Assembly: GCA_900538555.1 (NCBI GenBank)
Contig: UPYI01000007.1
Coordinates: 62,001-126,000 of the forward strand
Source of the DNA: an uncultured Porphyromonadaceae bacterium
GTDB taxonomy: Bacteria > Bacteroidota > Bacteroidia > Bacteroidales > Barnesiellaceae
DNA length: 64,000 nt
Reading direction: 5' to 3'
Of this stretch, positions 9,655 to 18,281 are shown in pieces (positions within the stretch are counted from its first letter, which is position 1; each line of letters begins with the position of its first letter). The translations under genes were made by a program, and so were the position numbers. The notes under the pieces were generated by a model. It was not told where the DNA came from, searched no databases, and saw nothing but the letters and a program-made list of their open reading frames with translations.

Positions 9655-10851
9655 TTATCTGTTGTCTTGTCTTTTCTTTCGTATAGGCCGCCGGGCGGCA
9701 CCTATGCTCACCAATAGCCCGAAGCAGGCTATTACGGCGAATGTATAATGCAGCGAAATGGCATGGGATATATGACCGATGACCGGAGGACCTATGAGAA
9801 ATCCCAAATATCCGATAGACGATACGGTAGCGACTGCCAGACCGGAATCCATTTTCTCAGAACGTCCTGCCATACTGTAACATATCGGTACGGTGGAAGA
9901 TATACCGAATCCGACGAGGAAGAATCCGGCTGTTGCAAATGGCAGGCTCGGAACCGCGACAGCCAGCATCATTCCGGAGAAAATCAACAGACCGCTTGCG
10001 CAAATGACCTTTTTAGCTCCGAATCGTGCCACAAACCAGTCTGCAAGAAATCGTCCGGCCGTCATAGTGCACATACATACCACGTACCCCAGTTGTATCA
10101 GTTTTTCCGGAGCAGAAACTACCTGCATGAAATAAACTCCGCTCCAATCGTACATGCAACCTTCGCATACCATAGCTGCAAATGCCATAGCTCCGAGCGC
10201 AAGAACATACGGGTCGAATCTTTTCACCCAAGATGTCCGTGTACCGTTTTTATGGATTGCGGTATTCCGGGCTTTTCGGTCGCATTTTACCAAGTGGCGG
10301 CGAATGAAATTCATCAGCAGGACGGAACTTACGAAAATGAAAATGAAGTGTGGAAACGGAGGAATATCCATGCCGACGAATCCCATGCCGATAAGACCGC
10401 CTAAAAATCCGCCCAGGCTCCACAATCCGTGGAACGAGCCCATAATGGTTTTTCCATACAGATTTTCCACATTTACTCCTTGTGTATTGGATGCGGTATT
10501 GAACAGGTTGGCACTCATCCCGAAAAAGAATAATCCGCCCATCAGCATGTATGGGTTGTCGGCGATACTTAAAGGTATCAGGAACAACGGATAGAGGACG
10601 GATGCCAGTACCAGCATCTTCCGGCTTCCATAACGGGTGACAAGCCATGCCGAAAGAACCATTGCCGCGACCTGTCCTACGGGTATGGCAAACAAGACAT
10701 TCCCTAATTCCGCATCATTCAGGTGCAGTGCCTTTTTTATGTCGGGTATGCGGTTTGCCCACGTTGCAAACACGATGCCTTGCAAAAAGAAGAACAGACT
10801 TACCGATATGCGGAATCGCCTGAGTGCCTGTTTTTTTGTCAGCATAATCAT
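9655..10851 (-). CDS. MFS transporter, YbjJ/FucP-like
   Basis: The 398-residue protein has about 12 hydrophobic segments and a typical major facilitator N-terminus with an R-x-P-D-I-K signature after TM1. Family members move sugars or related small molecules through the inner membrane. It precedes the HAD phosphatase with a 5-bp gap. MIM at the start leaves two possible ATG codons, 10851 and 10845. Whether it carries a pectin breakdown product is unknown: it lacks an HTCS-type operator, which suggests separate control. It could equally be a housekeeping efflux carrier inserted between pectin genes. Confidence 0.85.
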   Translation of the reverse strand: MIMLTKKQALRRFRISVSLFFFLQGIVFATWANRIPDIKKALHLNDAELGNVLFAIPVGQVAAMVLSAWLVTRYGSRKMLVLASVLYPLFLIPLSIADNPYMLMGGLFFFGMSANLFNTASNTQGVNVENLYGKTIMGSFHGLWSLGGFLGGLIGMGFVGMDIPPFPHFIFIFVSSVLLMNFIRRHLVKCDRKARNTAIHKNGTRTSWVKRFDPYVLALGAMAFAAMVCEGCMYDWSGVYFMQVVSAPEKLIQLGYVVCMCTMTAGRFLADWFVARFGAKKVICASGLLIFSGMMLAVAVPSLPFATAGFFLVGFGISSTVPICYSMAGRSEKMDSGLAVATVSSIGYLGFLIGPPVIGHISHAISLHYTFAVIACFGLLVSIGAARRPIRKKRQDNR

Positions 10852-10940
10852 TTTAAATTTCTTTGTCTTTCTTTTGCCCGGAGATGCCGTCTATGGGGTA
10901 TCGGCAAGATGTAACGATCCGATAGACGGTCGAATATAAT

Positions 10941-10996
10941 AAAGAACTGCACCCCGGAAGTCTTGTATCCGATTCTTGGGGGGCAGTTCTTTTTTA
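10941..10996. terminator. Bidirectional terminator hairpin
   Basis: AAAGAACTGC with a CCCC arm pairs with GGGG and GCAGTTCTTTTTT. It lies in the 302-bp gap between the DUF4861 stop (11154) and the MFS start (10851), and most likely terminates the DUF4861 gene. The rest of that gap shows nothing else I can identify. Confidence 0.7.
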
Positions 10997-11153
10997 GGTT
11001 CGGGATATTTTTATATCCCTTGTTCGGAGTATATGATCCTGAACGATTCTGTATCGGGCGGCACTCGTTTAAGCGATAGAGCCGAACGCCGTACGAATCC
11101 GTGAAGGATATTTAGCTCGATTGTCTGATGATAAACTACGATACGATAACCGG

Positions 11154-12362
11154 TTATTTTACGATGGTTACGTTCATCGGAGCACGCAGGCGGGCTGCGG
11201 CGTTGCTCATGTAGTCGATCCAAGCCTCTTGGTTTTCGAATCCGTATTTGCTCCAACCAGCACCGGTATAATATACGTATTCGCTACCCGGAACATAATC
11301 GCTGATAGCGGCGATGTGACCGAATGCATCGCGTTCTGCGGCTTCTTTCTTACCGAAGAAGATCGGGGCAGCCGATTTGGGAGAAACCGGGAATGCGGCA
11401 CCGAGGAAGATCTGTCCGTTTACCGGATCGACCGGGTCGGCATACGCGATATAACCGGCTTCGGCATCGGCGGTGTAATTTTTACCGTTGTCGTGCAATA
11501 CGATGCCGGTTACTACCGGAGTCGTTTGGCTCAGTCCGTCGAACGAAACGGCAATGCGGTTCAGTTGTGTACCGGCATCGAGTGTGATGACGCGGGTTTC
11601 CGTCGCTTGTTCGTTGCCGATCTGAGTCGGGTGATAAACCAGTTTTACGGTGAAACGGAGAGGACCGTTGTCCAGTATTTCGATCTCCTTATAGCAATAC
11701 GGATAGAGGATATTGCCTTGTGCGTCCATCAATGCCGATGTACCGGCTCCGAGGGTCGGACCTACCTTATAATAGTCCAGACCGTTGCCGTGGTCGATAT
11801 GATAGGAGATCGACTCTGCCAATTCTTTCGCCGCAGCCGGATCGGTTTTCGACAGTTCGGCGATTTTGGCACGCGATTCGGGATTCAACTCGGTATTGTA
11901 ACGGTAGTCTACGACCATTTCGGGTACCGATTTCACCCAGACATCCATACCGAATGCCCGTTCGCCCGTCGCTTGAAGAGCAGGACCGTAAGCGCGGAAG
12001 GCAATACGGTCGTTTTCCCATGCGATGTCGTCCACACGTTCGGGATATATTTTCCCGGTAGCTTGTGTAGCGAACGGTTGTGCAGGCGTTCCTGCTTTTA
12101 CCGTATAGATTTCCGTCGTATTGGCTGCCACCGAAGCGGGGAAAATCAACAGGTTGTCGTAGGTGATTTGATAAGGTACCTCTTCTCCTGCGGCATTCAA
12201 GATCACGAACGAGTCGAATGCGGCAACCTCTTCGGCGTTCAAGGTTACGATTTCGTTTGTACGGGGCAGATCGCTTGTATTATCGACAGCGACTTTTACC
12301 TCCGACGGGGTGCAGGCGGAAAATAAGACCGCTGCAAAGCTGTAAAGAAAAATCTTTTTCAT
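11154..12362 (-). CDS. DUF4861 family lipoprotein
   Basis: The 402-residue product has a lipoprotein signal (MKKIFLYSFAAVLFSAC), so it should be anchored in an outer or periplasmic membrane leaflet. The remainder matches the DUF4861 family by its N-terminal beta-sandwich beginning VAVDNTSDLPR, the central YHIDHGNGLDYYKVG segment and a C-terminal W-x-x-Y motif. DUF4861 proteins are common in pectin and rhamnogalacturonan loci but have no established reaction that I can cite. A second DUF4861 protein lies at 15319-16557. A -7 box TATCTTTG is at 12398-12391, without the HTCS half-site. Role in oligosaccharide processing is inferred from context only. Confidence 0.82.
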   Translation of the reverse strand: MKKIFLYSFAAVLFSACTPSEVKVAVDNTSDLPRTNEIVTLNAEEVAAFDSFVILNAAGEEVPYQITYDNLLIFPASVAANTTEIYTVKAGTPAQPFATQATGKIYPERVDDIAWENDRIAFRAYGPALQATGERAFGMDVWVKSVPEMVVDYRYNTELNPESRAKIAELSKTDPAAAKELAESISYHIDHGNGLDYYKVGPTLGAGTSALMDAQGNILYPYCYKEIEILDNGPLRFTVKLVYHPTQIGNEQATETRVITLDAGTQLNRIAVSFDGLSQTTPVVTGIVLHDNGKNYTADAEAGYIAYADPVDPVNGQIFLGAAFPVSPKSAAPIFFGKKEAAERDAFGHIAAISDYVPGSEYVYYTGAGWSKYGFENQEAWIDYMSNAAARLRAPMNVTIVK

Positions 12363-12541
12363 GTGTATTCATTTAAAATGATGAGTGCACAAAGATAGTG
12401 TATAATTTTCAATGTCCGGTGGAATTTTAATGGGCTTTTGTTTGCCCGATGGTGGAATTATCGGTTAAGAAACATCGCATATGGCATAGGATTCCCGTTT
12501 TTATATATACGCGGATTTTGCACAATGTGCGGGGACGGGTG

Positions 12542-12602
12542 TAAAATTACACCTAAACCGTCAAATACTACACACACGATTGATGTGCTTATTGTACTTT
12601 TG
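12542..12602 (+). promoter_or_regulatory. Promoter and tandem operator for the GH28 gene
   Basis: TAAAATTACAC (12542-12552) and AAATACTACAC (12563-12573) are 21 bp apart. The proximal copy ends 21 nt before the -7 box TACTTTTG (12595-12602), the same geometry as at susC. The divergent 12363-12732 gap otherwise holds only the -7 box of the DUF4861 gene. Confidence 0.7.
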
Positions 12603-12732
12603 TGCAAAATGAATCACCCTTTTCAATTTTATTCGGGAATGAGAATGAGTTCTTGAACCTCGGAAAAATGGAAGCGACGGGTGGTTTCCCCTGAAAGGGA
12701 TTCTGTACCATGACAAATTAAAACAAAACGAA

Positions 12733-14394
12733 ATGAATTTAAAAACACCTACCCGAACTCTTTTTGCCGGACTTGCCTTGTCGCTCTTTGCCGCAGTGCA
12801 GGCTGCACCCTCTTCCTCTTATGAAAAATATTATGACGGATTGCCTTTCGAAATGGCGAAAGTGGAAACGCCTGTCTTTCCCGATTATTCCGTAAATATC
12901 CGGGACTTCGGTGCTGTCAGCGACGGCGTGACACTGAATACCCAAGCGATAAACCGGGCGATCGCACATGTCCATGAAAAAGGCGGGGGTAGGGTGGTTA
13001 TACCTTCGGGCTTATGGTATACCGGTCCGATTCAGTTGTTGAGCAATATCGACTTGCACCTCGAAGCCAATGCGTTGGTTGTGTTTACCTCCGACATCGA
13101 TGCGTATCCGATTGTTGCCACTTCGTTCGAGGGGTTGTCTACTTATCGTTGCCAATCGCCCTTGTGGGCACTCGATGCCGACAATATCGCCATTACGGGC
13201 AAAGGTTGTTTCGATGGCGCGGGACAGGACTGGCGTCCGGTGAAGAAAGGAAAACTGACTGCCGGACAATGGAAAACTTTGGTTGCGAAAGAAGGTAGCG
13301 TGTTGAATGAGAAAAAAGATATTTGGTATCCGTCGAAAGAATCGATGGAAGGAGCCGAGGCTTGCCACGATTTCAACGTACCGTCCGGTATTGATACGAA
13401 AGAACAATGGGAAGGCATCAAACGCTGGTTGCGACCCGTATTGTTGAACTTTACGAGTTGCCGTAAAGTATTGTTGCAGGGGGTTACATTTAAAAACTCA
13501 CCCAGTTGGAACGTGCATCCGCTGATGTGTACCGATCTGGTAGTGGACGACGTAACGATTATCAATCCGTGGTATGCACAGAATGGCGATGCGTTGGATG
13601 TAGAGTCCTGTAAAAACGTGTTGATTGTCAATAGTACGTTCGATGCCGGTGATGATGCGATTTGCGTGAAATCGGGAAAAGACGAGGTAGGACGCAAACG
13701 GGCAATTCCTTGTGAGAATGTGATCGTTCGCGATAATAAAGTGTTGCACGGACACGGCGGATTTGTCGTGGGTAGCGAGATGTCGGGTGGCGTGAAGAAT
13801 GTATTCGTATCCGATTGCAGTTTTATCGGGACGGATGTGGGTCTGCGTTTCAAAAGCACCCGCGGTCGTGGCGGTGTTGTGGAAGGGATCTATATCAACA
13901 ACATCTATATGATCGATATTCCGGGCGAACCGTTGATCTTCGATCTGTTTTACGGTAACAAAGGTAAAGACGATGCAGAGGCTCCGGTGCCGCCGGTAAC
14001 GGAAGAAACGCCGGTGTTCAAAGATATACACATTTCGAATGTCGCCTGTAAGGGTGCCGGACGGGCTATGTATTTCAACGGACTGGTCGAGATGCCGATC
14101 GACGGGATTCATATAGAAGATGTGGTGATTACCGGAGCGAAAAAGGGTATCGAAATCAATCAGGCTAAAAATATCACGATTAAGAACGTGCGTATAGATG
14201 CCGGCAAATCGACTGCGATAACATTGAAAAATACGTCCGAGACAATTCTCGACAATCTGCAATTCCCGGAGCAGGAAGCACCGGTTTGCATCGGGGACAA
14301 TTGCCGGAAGATTAAAATCGTAAATACCGGAATTTCCAAAAAGGAATTGAAAATATCCGAAGGTACCCGTGCCTCGGAAGTGAAGGTGAAATAG
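12733..14394 (+). CDS. GH28 polygalacturonase-family glycoside hydrolase
   Basis: The 553-residue enzyme has a signal peptide (cleavage near AVQA/A) and a parallel beta-helix. The GH28 catalytic set is visible: NGD (Asp286), GDD (Asp307, Asp308), GHGG (His341) and RFK (Arg372, Lys374). GH28 enzymes hydrolyse alpha-1,4 galacturonic acid linkages by inversion. It is probably an exo-acting or periplasmic form that releases galacturonate for the uxa pathway encoded nearby. It is close in architecture to the second GH28 at 21249-22841. The upstream HTCS-type operator ties it to the pectin regulon. Confidence 0.92.
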   Translation: MNLKTPTRTLFAGLALSLFAAVQAAPSSSYEKYYDGLPFEMAKVETPVFPDYSVNIRDFGAVSDGVTLNTQAINRAIAHVHEKGGGRVVIPSGLWYTGPIQLLSNIDLHLEANALVVFTSDIDAYPIVATSFEGLSTYRCQSPLWALDADNIAITGKGCFDGAGQDWRPVKKGKLTAGQWKTLVAKEGSVLNEKKDIWYPSKESMEGAEACHDFNVPSGIDTKEQWEGIKRWLRPVLLNFTSCRKVLLQGVTFKNSPSWNVHPLMCTDLVVDDVTIINPWYAQNGDALDVESCKNVLIVNSTFDAGDDAICVKSGKDEVGRKRAIPCENVIVRDNKVLHGHGGFVVGSEMSGGVKNVFVSDCSFIGTDVGLRFKSTRGRGGVVEGIYINNIYMIDIPGEPLIFDLFYGNKGKDDAEAPVPPVTEETPVFKDIHISNVACKGAGRAMYFNGLVEMPIDGIHIEDVVITGAKKGIEINQAKNITIKNVRIDAGKSTAITLKNTSETILDNLQFPEQEAPVCIGDNCRKIKIVNTGISKKELKISEGTRASEVKVK

Positions 14395-14513
14395 GGGCAG
14401 ACTGCTGTCGCGGTAATTGTCGAGCATAATAGATTCGACTCTGCGTTCGGCTTATCGAAACCGTTTTATTTTAGGCGTAACGAATCGGAAACAACCGATT
14501 CGTTACGTTTTCT

Positions 14514-14592
14514 TATATTTGTAAAATATAGGAGGCGGTTCGGCATAGTTCAAATAAATTTGACTCTGCACTCTCCTTTCACTATATTACCG
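14514..14592 (+). repeat. -7 box plus leader repeat element upstream of the GNAT gene
   Basis: TATATTTG (14514-14521) is followed at once by a leader element copy. GCATAG (14543-14548) faces CTCTGC (14564-14569) around TCAAAT/ATTTGA, a hairpin that differs from other copies by a paired change. A half-copy ending GGCTTATCGAAA also lies at 14430-14464. Confidence 0.65.
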
Positions 14593-14611
14593 AATGAAAT
14601 GAGAATCCGAT

Positions 14612-15160
14612 ATGAAAGAACAATACATAGACTCGCCCGATCACTTCTTATACAAACGTTTTCAGGAATTGTATAAAGTAAGTTTTCCTTTGTTCGAACA
14701 ACGTTCCGAACAGCAACAGATGCAGGCTTTCCGAAATGATAAATACCGGCTTCTAGCCTTTACGGAAAAAGAGGCTTTTGTCGGCTTTATATCCTATTGG
14801 GAATTCGACACCTATTTGTATGTAGAACATTTGGCTATCGATACGGAGGTGAGAGGCAAGGGATATGGCAGCCGGATGCTCGACCGGTTTATCCGGTCGC
14901 AGGCAAAGATCGTATTGTTGGAAATAGATCCGGTTGTCGATGAGGTATCTATGGCGCGTTCCCGATTTTATACGAGATGCGGATTCTTCCATAATCCGTA
15001 TAAGCATAAACATCCCCCGTATCGCAAAGAGTTTCCGCCTCATCCTTTGATCGTGCTTACGACGGAACGACCGATTACCGAAACGGAATACCGGATGTTC
15101 AATGACCATTTGGTCCGGATTGTCATGAACCGGACTCCGGAACATCCTGCCCGGCTCTGA
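14612..15160 (+). CDS. GNAT-family N-acetyltransferase
   Basis: The 182-residue protein has the GNAT acetyl-CoA pyrophosphate-binding loop RGKGYGS (residues 81-87) after a beta strand carrying EHLAID, and an F-Y-x-R-x-G-F motif near residue 120. It is soluble and has no signal peptide. GNAT enzymes acetylate amines on small molecules or proteins; its substrate is not evident. It stands alone between a GH28 and a DUF4861 gene, with its own -7 box followed by a leader repeat, so it is probably not part of the pectin regulon. Confidence 0.85.
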   Translation: MKEQYIDSPDHFLYKRFQELYKVSFPLFEQRSEQQQMQAFRNDKYRLLAFTEKEAFVGFISYWEFDTYLYVEHLAIDTEVRGKGYGSRMLDRFIRSQAKIVLLEIDPVVDEVSMARSRFYTRCGFFHNPYKHKHPPYRKEFPPHPLIVLTTERPITETEYRMFNDHLVRIVMNRTPEHPARL

Positions 15161-15226
15161 CTTCCGTTTACCGCAGGCGAAGGAAATAATGCCATCCGAT
15201 TTATTGCTCTTTCGGCTATTTTGTCA

Positions 15227-15300
15227 TACTTTTGTATAAGATAGGGTGCGGTTCGGCAGATTCAAATCGTGGAACTTTATATGCACTTTTTCTTGCCTCG
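15227..15300 (+). repeat. -7 box and degenerate leader repeat before the second DUF4861 gene
   Basis: TACTTTTG (15227-15234) is followed by GATAGGGTGCGGTTCGGCA and a decayed remainder of the leader element. It is in sense orientation to the downstream gene. The central palindrome is broken. Confidence 0.5.
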
Positions 15301-15318
15301 ACAGCCCGTATCAACCCG

Positions 15319-16557
15319 ATGAAAAAAACAGAAATGGAATCCATGAAAAAATTTGTTGTAGCATTCGCTTTGTTATTGCCGTTCACATCGTTGTCGGCGA
15401 AAAAATTGATTGTCGAGATCACCAATCCGGCAGAGGAACAACGTACCGATGTTCCCGTGGTGCTGAACGTTGCCGATCTGAAATTGAAAACGCCGGTGCG
15501 TTCGGCTACCGTATGGGTCGATGGTCGGGAAATCCCGTCGCAGACCGACGACCTGAACGATGATGGTGCAGGCGATGAAATCGCATTCGTACTGGATATG
15601 CCGGCGAAGAGCACCGTGCGGGCAGATATAGAACTTTCGGATACGGTCGCAGCCCCCGACCGCTACACCTCCCGGGTGTATGCCGATCTGCTTATTGCCG
15701 ATAAGAAAAAGGGAAAACATGCCCGCGTTCACTCCATTTCCACACCGATGGGACGCGGCGAGCTATATAATCTGTTGCATCATCACGGTCCGGCTTTTGA
15801 ATCGGAATTGGTCGCTTACCGGTTGTATTTCGATCATAAACAGACGGTCGATATTTACGGAAAATTCAACAAGGGATTTGAAGTAGAGGCGAGCGGATGG
15901 TATCCGAACGACGACCAGTTGGCAGCAGGATTCGGCGACGATGTGTTGCGGGTGAGCGGCAGTTGCGGAGCCGGGACGCTCAAAGCATGGAACGGCAAGA
16001 AAGCCAAACATATCGAACCGGTTGCCGGACGTTCTACCCGTATCTGGGCGTATGGACCGGTACGGACGATTGTCGATATGAGTGTTGTCGGCTGGCAGTA
16101 CGAAGGCACGTTGCTGGATATGACTTGCCGCTATACATTGTATGCCGGGCATCGCGATTGCGAAGTGGAAGTGCTTTTTGCCAAGCCGCTGCAAAACGAA
16201 CTGTTTTGTACCGGTGTGCAGGATCTGCCGGGCTCCGTTTCCTATTCCGACCATAAGGGGCTGATCGCCTCATGGGGAACGGACTGGCCGGTGAACGATA
16301 CGATAAAATATGCGAAAGAAACGGTCGGTCTGGCTACTTATATACCGGAGCAATATGTGAAGGCAGAGGTGAAAGACAAAGTAAATTACCTCTACACCGT
16401 AGGACAGAACGGGGCGACCTGGATGCACTATTATATTTCGTTTTCGTCGATGAAGGAAACATTCGGCTACAAAACTCCCGAAGCGTGGTTCGAATACGCA
16501 CGCCGATGGCGCGACGGGTTGAATACCCCCTGTACGGTGAAGATCAAGAAGAAATAG
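15319..16557 (+). CDS. DUF4861 family secreted protein
   Basis: The mature protein follows a signal peptide ending TSLSA (from the internal start MKKFVV at 15343), so it is probably periplasmic. An upstream in-frame Met at 15319 (MKKTEMES) is also possible. The core carries DUF4861 hallmarks: an N-terminal VEITNPAEEQR strand, DDLNDDGAGDEIAF, the LLHHHGPAFESELVAYRLYFD segment and C-terminal W-F-x-Y-A-R-R-W. It differs from the other DUF4861 protein (11154-12362) in lacking a lipobox. No catalytic residues are established for the family, so the role in pectin metabolism is inferred from neighbours. Confidence 0.82.
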   Translation: MKKTEMESMKKFVVAFALLLPFTSLSAKKLIVEITNPAEEQRTDVPVVLNVADLKLKTPVRSATVWVDGREIPSQTDDLNDDGAGDEIAFVLDMPAKSTVRADIELSDTVAAPDRYTSRVYADLLIADKKKGKHARVHSISTPMGRGELYNLLHHHGPAFESELVAYRLYFDHKQTVDIYGKFNKGFEVEASGWYPNDDQLAAGFGDDVLRVSGSCGAGTLKAWNGKKAKHIEPVAGRSTRIWAYGPVRTIVDMSVVGWQYEGTLLDMTCRYTLYAGHRDCEVEVLFAKPLQNELFCTGVQDLPGSVSYSDHKGLIASWGTDWPVNDTIKYAKETVGLATYIPEQYVKAEVKDKVNYLYTVGQNGATWMHYYISFSSMKETFGYKTPEAWFEYARRWRDGLNTPCTVKIKKK

Positions 16558-16586
16558 ATTTCCCGGCAAGGTATCGGCTCAGACCG

Positions 16587-16631
16587 AAAAAAACGCCGTG
16601 CTGCAAGATCGTTGCAGCACGGCGTTTTTTT
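16587..16631 (+). terminator. Strong terminator after the DUF4861 gene
   Basis: AACGCCGTGCTGCAA pairs perfectly with TTGCAGCACGGCGTT, followed by seven T. The stem is flanked by A and T runs, so it works on either strand. Confidence 0.85.
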
Positions 16632-16642
16632 GTCTTGTATCC

Positions 16643-16790
16643 CATTCTAACGCACCGAAAAGACGATGTGTTAGAGTGTCCAATCTGCTGCGTTGCCATC
16701 GGAATTCGGACTAAGTCGTTTACGTCAGTAAACTCCTGTCGCCCTCATCCTCGGCACTTTGCATCTTAGACATTCTAACGCACCGAAAAG
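16643..16790. repeat. Second intergenic repeat family, copy flanked by 20-bp direct repeats
   Basis: CATTCTAACGCACCGAAAAG occurs perfectly at 16643-16662 and 16771-16790. The segment between (with CTAAGTCGTTTACGTC and CTCATCCTCGGC) recurs at 50862-50963 and partly at 63725-63798. No gene is seen in it. Confidence 0.6.
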
Positions 16791-16827
16791 GGGCTGTTTC
16801 GAAAAACGTTCATTTCGAAACAGCCCC
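16790..16827 (-). terminator. Terminator of the GH28-uxaBAC operon
   Basis: GGGGCTGTTTCGAAA (16790-16804) pairs with its exact complement at 16813-16827. On the minus strand the stem is followed by TTTT, 30 bp after the uxaC stop. Confidence 0.8.
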
Positions 16828-16856
16828 TCAGGTTATTTAATTTATGTGGAAAGTAA

Positions 16857-18263
16857 TCAGAAGTTGAAGAATTTCTTGGCGTTGTTATAACAGATATCTT
16901 CTACCATCTTGCCGATGAAATCCATTTCCGAAGCCGGCAGTTCTCCGTTTTCGATGTCGGTTCCGAGCAGGTTACACAACGTGCGGCGGAAATATTCGTG
17001 ACGCGGATACGAAAGGAAGCTGCGCGAATCGGTAAGCATACCTACGAAGCGGCTCAGCAGACCGAGAACGGAAAGGGCGTTCATCTGTTTCTGCATACCG
17101 TCTTTCTGATCGAGGAACCACCAGCCCGATCCGAATTGGATCTTACCGGCGATCTTGCCGTCCTGGAAGTTTCCGAGCATGGTAGCTACCACTTCATTGT
17201 CGGCAGGGTTCAGGTTGTACAGAATCGTTTTGGTCAGCTTGTCGTTTACTGCCAGGCGGTCGAGGAATTTTGCCATGGCTTTTGCCGTGTTGAATACGCC
17301 GATCGAGTCGAAGCCCGTATCCGGACCGAGCAGTTTGAACATGCGGGAGTTGTTGTTGCGGATCGCTCCGTAGTGGAACTGTTGCGTCCATCCCTTTTCC
17401 CAATCCATTTCGGCGAAGATGACGAGCATGGCAGATTTGAATTTAAGAATCTCTTCGTGGGTCAGGTTCTTTCCGCCATATACTTTGTCGAAAATGGCAT
17501 TGATTTCGGCATCGGTATAATCTTCGGCATAGAACTCTTCGATACCGTGGTCGGAGAGACGGCAGCCTTGTTCGGCGAAGAAGTCGTGACGTTTGCGCAA
17601 CGCCGCGATCATATCGTCGAAGCGGTTGATCGTCACACCGCTTACCTCTGCCAGCTTTTCGATATAGGCGCGATATTCAGCCGGTACTTCTACCGCCATC
17701 GCCTTGTCGGGACGCCAAGTCGGCAGCATCTTGATTTCGAAGCCGCTTTCGCGTGTTTTGATATGATATTCGAGCGAATCTACGGGATCGTCGGTCGTGC
17801 ACACGGTTTCTACATGATAGCGGCGCATGAACCCGCGGGCGGTATATTCGGGCAGTTGCAGTTTCTCGTTACATTCGTCGAATATTTCGCGTGCGGTTTT
17901 CGGGCTTAACAGTTTGTCGATGCCGAAAGCCGTTTTCAGTTCGAGATGTGTCCAGTGGTAAAGCGGGTTGCGCATGGTGTAAGGAACGGTCTCCGCCCAT
18001 TTTTCGAATTTTTCCCAATCGGAAGTATCCGTACCGGTGCAGAAACGTTCGTCTACGCCGTTGGTACGCATGGCGCGCCATTTGTAATGGTCTCCGCCCA
18101 ACCAGATTTCGGTAACCGAACGGAATTTATGATCGTCGGCAACCATTTTGGGCACGAGGTGACAGTGGTAGTCGATGATGGGCATTTTAGCCGCATGGTT
18201 GTGATACAGCTCTTGTGCAGACTGGGTTTGCAGCAAGAAGTTTTCGTCCATAAAAGCTTTCAT
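16857..18263 (-). CDS. uxaC: Glucuronate/galacturonate isomerase
   Basis: The 468-residue protein is UxaC, which isomerises D-galacturonate to D-tagaturonate and D-glucuronate to D-fructuronate in the cytoplasm. The amidohydrolase-like metal motif DYHCHL (His33, His35) and the late TDSRSFLSYPRHEYFRR block fit the family, as does the length. It is the last gene of an operon that runs GH28, uxaB, uxaA, uxaC, with 18 bp to uxaA. It supplies the first step for the galacturonate released by the GH28 and GH105 enzymes of the locus. Confidence 0.96.
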   Translation of the reverse strand: MKAFMDENFLLQTQSAQELYHNHAAKMPIIDYHCHLVPKMVADDHKFRSVTEIWLGGDHYKWRAMRTNGVDERFCTGTDTSDWEKFEKWAETVPYTMRNPLYHWTHLELKTAFGIDKLLSPKTAREIFDECNEKLQLPEYTARGFMRRYHVETVCTTDDPVDSLEYHIKTRESGFEIKMLPTWRPDKAMAVEVPAEYRAYIEKLAEVSGVTINRFDDMIAALRKRHDFFAEQGCRLSDHGIEEFYAEDYTDAEINAIFDKVYGGKNLTHEEILKFKSAMLVIFAEMDWEKGWTQQFHYGAIRNNNSRMFKLLGPDTGFDSIGVFNTAKAMAKFLDRLAVNDKLTKTILYNLNPADNEVVATMLGNFQDGKIAGKIQFGSGWWFLDQKDGMQKQMNALSVLGLLSRFVGMLTDSRSFLSYPRHEYFRRTLCNLLGTDIENGELPASEMDFIGKMVEDICYNNAKKFFNF

Positions 18264-18281
18264 ATTCAGTATGTTTTTAGG

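Noticed and set aside
12391..12440. HTCS operator for the first DUF4861 gene
   Set aside because: The -7 box is present, but no TACAC half-site lies near the 21-nt position.
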